From Curtobacterium sp. S6 (GTDB lineage Bacteria; Actinomycetota; Actinomycetes; Actinomycetales; Micrococcaceae): 64,000 nucleotides of DNA. Where the stretch lies: assembly GCF_000710345.2 (NCBI RefSeq), contig NZ_JHEL01000015.1:1426001-1490000 (forward strand), read 5' to 3'. The position numbers and the translations under genes are program-made. A model generated the notes under the pieces. The model was not told the DNA's origin and searched no databases. It saw only the letters and a list, made by a program, of their open reading frames with translations. Shown here one piece after another: positions 60,752-64,000 of the stretch (its first letter is position 1; each line of letters opens with the position of its first letter).

Positions 60752-61600
60752 ATGAGCATGTATCCGCAAGACCCTCGCCAGGGTTACTCGCAGCAGTCTT
60801 CGTACTACTCCAATAACCCCTATTATGGGCAGCCGCAGGGCCCAAAGAACTCAAACGTGCTCGCCATTGTCGGCATCGTCTTGGCATCGCTCGGACTACT
60901 TCTTTTCTGGATTCCCTTCCTGGGCCTTATTCTCGCCATCGCGGGCGTGGCCTTCGCATGCATCGCCCTCGGTCGGGGCCAGCTCAAAGCACTGTCCATT
61001 ACAGGCATTTGCGTCGCTTCCGTAGCTGCCTTGATCTCTCTCCTTGTGACCGGAGGATTCTTAGTTCGTTCCGTAGTCGATGCTTCCTCAAGCACCACAA
61101 CGGATCCCTCCACCGCCTCGGCCTCATCGTATTCGTCATCTGCATCGGCTGAGTCATCTTCGTCTGCCCCGACCTCCACCCCGACAGTCTCTCCGTCTGC
61201 AACGGCGACACCCGTACCTAAGCAAGCGGACCTCAGTACATTCCATGAGGTAGACGATCGCGAGTTGGCACTCATCGCCAAAAGTCCAAAAACTCACGTC
61301 GGCGAGAAAATCATCATCAACGGTAGCGTTACTCAGCTGGATTCAGCCACGGGCCCATGCGCTATGCGCGTCAACATCGGGGCCACCTATCAGCCCCAGA
61401 CGTATTACTACGAGACGAATTCCATAGTCTTCGATTCAAGCGATGACGGTAAGGACAAGTGCCCTACCCTTGAGCCGCTGGTCCAAGACGACAACGTCAA
61501 GCTGTGGGTCATGGTGGGAGGAAGCGAAACCTACGATACTCAAATCGGCGGTAGTACGACCGTCCCCGTGTTTGCCGCGTTCAAGGCCGAAATCCAGTAG
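60752..61600 (+). CDS. DUF4190-like membrane protein with exported C-terminal domain, paralogue 3
   Basis: 282 aa. N-terminal part equals paralogues 1 and 2 (MYPQDPRQGYSQQSS, then IVGIVLASLGLLLFWIPFLG, FACIALGRGQLKALSITGIC and a third helix). After residue 115 comes a long Ser/Thr/Ala/Pro linker and, from about 158, a distinct domain (FHEVDDRELALIAKSPKTH, VGEKIIINGSVTQLD, then PTLEPLVQDDNVKLWVMVGG), predicted outside the cell. The domain looks like a small beta-rich ligand-binding fold that I cannot name. GAAAG lies eight bases before ATG 60752. Confidence 0.75.
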   Translation: MSMYPQDPRQGYSQQSSYYSNNPYYGQPQGPKNSNVLAIVGIVLASLGLLLFWIPFLGLILAIAGVAFACIALGRGQLKALSITGICVASVAALISLLVTGGFLVRSVVDASSSTTTDPSTASASSYSSSASAESSSSAPTSTPTVSPSATATPVPKQADLSTFHEVDDRELALIAKSPKTHVGEKIIINGSVTQLDSATGPCAMRVNIGATYQPQTYYYETNSIVFDSSDDGKDKCPTLEPLVQDDNVKLWVMVGGSETYDTQIGGSTTVPVFAAFKAEIQ

Positions 61601-61630
61601 ACACGAGAATCTCCTCCCACCACCCACGGC

Positions 61631-62626
61631 CTAGAACAACGCGATCTTCTCCGGTGCCGGGAAGATGCGGTCGAGTTCCGCGAGGTCATCCTCGGACGGA
61701 ACCCACGAGGCCGCGACCGCGTTACTACGCACCTGATCCGGCGTGGTCGCGCCGGCGATGACCGAGGCAACCTGCGGACGCGAGGCCAACCAGGAGAAAG
61801 CCACCTGGATCGGGGTGAGGTCGCGTTCTGCCGCGAAGGCGACGAACCGTTCGATTTGATCCCAGTCGGTGCTCTCCAGGAGCTCCGACTTGGAGTGGGA
61901 CAGGCGTGAGCCATCCGGGGCCGTACCGTTGCGGTACTTGCCCGTGAGCAGGCCATTCGCGAGCGGAAAGTACGGCAGGATACCGACGCCGAAGCGCTGC
62001 GCCGCGGGGATGACCTCGAGCTCGGCCCGGCGGTCCAACAGGTTGTAGTGGTTCTCCGCCGCGACGTATCGGGTGCGACCGCCGGATCGGGCCAGGTGAT
62101 CCGCATCCGCGATCTGCCACCCGGAGTGGTTAGACGTGCCGATGTAGCGAACCTTGCCCGCCTTCACGGCGTCGTCAAGGGCCGCCAAGGTCTCCTCGGC
62201 CGGCGTCACTCCGTCGGGGGTGTGATAGAAGTACAGGTCGATGTGGTCCCGGCCGAGGCGCGACAGCGACGCGTCCAACGCCCGGTTGACGTATCGCCGC
62301 GACCCTCGGGCCCCATGATCGGCGCCGTTAGCACCTCGCATGTCCATGCCGAATTTGCTCACGACCACGACGTCCTCGGCCGCGCGGCCCAGCCCGGAGA
62401 GGGCCTGACCGAACATCCTCTCGGAGGTCCCCGGCTCTTTGCCGTATACGTCGGCGACGTCGAATAGCGTGATTCCGGCGTCAACCGCCGCCTCGATCAC
62501 GGCGTCGGTGCCTTCCTGCGATTCGGTCGGGGTCCCAGCGCGGCCGAGGTTATTACACCCCAGCCCGACGCCGGAGACCACCAAGCCGGAGTTGCCCAGT
62601 GCGCGGTATTCCGGTGATGAAGTCAT
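61631..62626 (-). CDS. Aldo/keto reductase
   Basis: 331-aa NADPH-dependent TIM-barrel oxidoreductase. Visible: GVGLGCNNLGRAG near the N-terminus, catalytic Asp and Tyr in FDVADVYGKEPG (about 55-66), Lys in VVVSKFGMD (about 88-96), His in LYFYHTPDG (about 130-138), and the cofactor-binding SVIAGATTPDQVRSNA near the C-terminus. It belongs to the voltage-channel-beta/YajO-like group that reduces varied aldehydes and ketones. Convergent with paralogue 3 of the DUF4190 set. Substrate not readable. Confidence 0.92.
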   Translation of the reverse strand: MTSSPEYRALGNSGLVVSGVGLGCNNLGRAGTPTESQEGTDAVIEAAVDAGITLFDVADVYGKEPGTSERMFGQALSGLGRAAEDVVVVSKFGMDMRGANGADHGARGSRRYVNRALDASLSRLGRDHIDLYFYHTPDGVTPAEETLAALDDAVKAGKVRYIGTSNHSGWQIADADHLARSGGRTRYVAAENHYNLLDRRAELEVIPAAQRFGVGILPYFPLANGLLTGKYRNGTAPDGSRLSHSKSELLESTDWDQIERFVAFAAERDLTPIQVAFSWLASRPQVASVIAGATTPDQVRSNAVAASWVPSEDDLAELDRIFPAPEKIALF

Positions 62627-62662
62627 GCCTCCACACTAAACCGCACCTCCGGGACCGTCACC

Positions 62663-63640
62663 CTATTGATGCTCGGACAGCCGGTGATTCTGGAAAAACT
62701 CCCAAATCAGGTCCGTTGCCGGCAGACTGGGGGTATCGCGTCCGGTGCCCATACCCTCCGGGGCGCCGGGCCAGGAATGCCCACCGCCGTCGATCCGATA
62801 CTGCTGAACCTCCGAACCGTTGCGGCACCCGTCGGCGAACACCCGGTGCTCGACGCCATCCACGGGCTCATCCACCTCGGCCTCGTGGGAACACTGGTCA
62901 CGGGCCACCCACTGATCGATGTATTCCGGCACGGAGATGTACTCCCCACCCTTGCCGTTGCCGCCCTCGTACTTCATGGTGGGATCGCCCGTGCCGTGGA
63001 ATTCCATGATCGGCACCGCTCCCGCGGTGTTGCAGCCGGCCCGCGTCCCGCCGTAGTACGCACCAGAGACCGAGGCGAAGGCGGCGAAGCGGTCGGACAT
63101 GCGGCAAGCCAACAAGCTCGCGAACCCGCCTCCGTTGGACATGCCCGCCGCGTACACGCGGTCGGTATCCACGCAGAGGTCGGACTCGACCTTGTCCAGC
63201 ACCTCACCGGTGAACTTCACGTCGTCGGCGTCCGATGCGTAACTGGCGCCTTGCCACGCGGCCCCCTTGCTTCCCGTGAGGCCCTGGGGATATACCGCAA
63301 TTGCCGGTTTATCCGAAAAGCCGGTGAGCTTTTCCATCTGGTCGGACGTCCGGCCGCGGCCGTGGAAGGCCATCACGACGGGTGTGGGCGTATCGGCCGA
63401 ATAGTCCTTCGGCACACTGACCAGGTACGACCGATCGCGCCCCGCAGAGGTCAGGTGCACGGTCGTGGACGACCCTGGCTCGAGCCGATTGGCTCCGCAC
63501 CCGGATCCGGACGAAGAGCTCGAGGCCCCCGAGCTGGACGACGCCCCGGAGCCCCCTTCGCTCCCCGTGGACGAGCCACACGCGGTCAACCCCAAGGTCA
63601 AAATTGCCACCGCTACGACGGCACCGAACGATCTCTTCAT
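62663..63640 (-). CDS. Secreted lipoprotein esterase (PHB-depolymerase/feruloyl-esterase family)
   Basis: 325-aa alpha/beta hydrolase. A lipoprotein signal peptide (MKRSFGAVVAVAILTLGLTAC, cleavage before C21 in LTAC) is followed by a Ser/Gly-rich linker. The esterase domain starts near residue 55: VVMAFHGRGRT (oxyanion loop), nucleophile elbow AAGMSNGGGFAS (about 168-179), and catalytic His in GGGHSWPGA. The fold matches the LpqC/PhaZ-like esterase family, probably cutting esters of plant aromatics or polyesters outside the cell. ATG 63640 chosen; the frame runs on to 63721 without a signal. Confidence 0.88.
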   Translation of the reverse strand: MKRSFGAVVAVAILTLGLTACGSSTGSEGGSGASSSSGASSSSSGSGCGANRLEPGSSTTVHLTSAGRDRSYLVSVPKDYSADTPTPVVMAFHGRGRTSDQMEKLTGFSDKPAIAVYPQGLTGSKGAAWQGASYASDADDVKFTGEVLDKVESDLCVDTDRVYAAGMSNGGGFASLLACRMSDRFAAFASVSGAYYGGTRAGCNTAGAVPIMEFHGTGDPTMKYEGGNGKGGEYISVPEYIDQWVARDQCSHEAEVDEPVDGVEHRVFADGCRNGSEVQQYRIDGGGHSWPGAPEGMGTGRDTPSLPATDLIWEFFQNHRLSEHQ

Positions 63641-63963
63641 GGACCTCACGACCTCACAGATGTGCTGGCGATTGTTGTGCGAACTACCTCGAGTAGTAGC
63701 ACGGATAGTGATCCACGTCATTCATGAAAGCGAGTTTCGCTAGGCATTTCGGTCGTGACCGGCGAATTTCACCCTGAGCTCAATGCACTAGACTCGTTCC
63801 GTAGCGGCGTCGCTTCGCCCCCATCGTGGGGCAGAAGGGGCGCCACCATTGTTGAGGCGGCTGATCGAACCACTCGACCGTCGCGCGCACGGGAAACGCG
63901 CGGACGATCTCGATCTCAGGCACCTACCCCATCGATCACGAGAGTATCTACGGATTTTCAAGA
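63641..63963. other. Intergenic stretch, no gene seen
   Basis: 323 bp upstream of the esterase lipoprotein. Short open frames here lack ribosome sites and family sequence. It should hold the minus-strand esterase promoter and, if the gene at 63964 is real, its promoter; TAGACT near 63788 is one possible -10. Confidence 0.4.
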
Positions 63964-64000
63964 ATGACTTCTGAGAACACCGCGGCTCCGAGCCGCCCGC
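63964..64000 (+). CDS. Possible start of a gene cut by the right edge
   Basis: ATG 63964 opens a frame reading MTSENTAAPSRP to the window end. There is no clear ribosome site and 12 codons cannot identify a family; the Ser/Thr/Ala/Pro-rich start is a common actinobacterial N-terminus. Confidence 0.25.
   Translation, partial: MTSENTAAPSRP

Noticed and set aside
1-64000. CRISPR arrays, tRNA or rRNA genes, intact insertion sequences
   Set aside because: No regularly spaced repeats, cloverleaf-like sequences or complete transposases were seen on reading both strands.

Overview
The window is GC-rich, uses many GTG and TTG starts, is packed with ATGA-type 4-bp overlaps and carries actinobacterial gene sets (XdhABC, an iol cluster with a Cgl0158-type aldolase, mycobacterial-type HPS/PHI, DauR-like regulators). 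I infer a high-GC actinobacterium, most likely Micrococcales; genus and species cannot be fixed from this sequence. There are no rRNA or tRNA genes, no CRISPR array and no intact insertion sequence. The content is catabolic: a chain of substrate-specific islands, most with a transporter, enzymes and often a local regulator.

Layout. (1) 1-7990: purine salvage and catabolism. An NCS2 permease (cut by the left edge) and guanine deaminase lie on the minus strand, divergent from xdhA-xdhB-xdhC. (2) 8060-10479: a Gfo/Idh/MocA dehydrogenase and a LacI repressor with a likely operator. (3) 10516-16822: a sulfur module. A cysteine desulfhydrase/synthase-like PLP enzyme is coupled to a YheO/DauR-type regulator; beside it lies sqr - cstB-like persulfide dioxygenase/rhodanese - TSUP exporter, preceded by a GntR regulator and an 18-bp palindrome over the sqr promoter. 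(4) 17558-24761: a LysR gene divergent from APC permease - SDR - flavin monooxygenase - SDR - 6-phospho-3-hexuloisomerase - 3-hexulose-6-phosphate synthase. This looks like uptake and oxidation of a substrate that releases formaldehyde, which is then fixed by the ribulose monophosphate route. (5) 24833-28821: an accessory patch with a DJ-1/PfpI protein, an AT-rich MFS gene, a siderophore-interacting protein with an iron-box-like site, and two DUF2087 copies, one of them broken. (6) 29100-31362: two tandem Gfo/Idh/MocA dehydrogenases.

(7) 31430-42402: an eight-gene minus-strand run (EutD/DoeA-like M24 hydrolase, aminotransferase, M20 deacylase, MHS transporter, SDR, class III aminotransferase, semialdehyde dehydrogenase, alanine dehydrogenase) with a divergent LysR gene. 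The enzyme types match ectoine degradation, but in a non-canonical form. (8) 42403-47978: an Abi/HEPN remnant, a zinc alcohol dehydrogenase and a heterodimeric ABC exporter. (9) 48064-59462: myo-inositol catabolism (iolT, two isomerases, iolG, iolE-like, iolA, iolD, aldolase, iolC), apparently split by internal terminators and sharing an operator-like motif; iolB is missing. (10) 59686-61600: three tandem DUF4190-like membrane proteins. (11) 61631-64000: an aldo/keto reductase, an esterase lipoprotein, and possibly the first codons of another gene.

Function calls rest on reading motifs, length and gene order by eye; no database search was run. Regulatory sites are pattern-based proposals.
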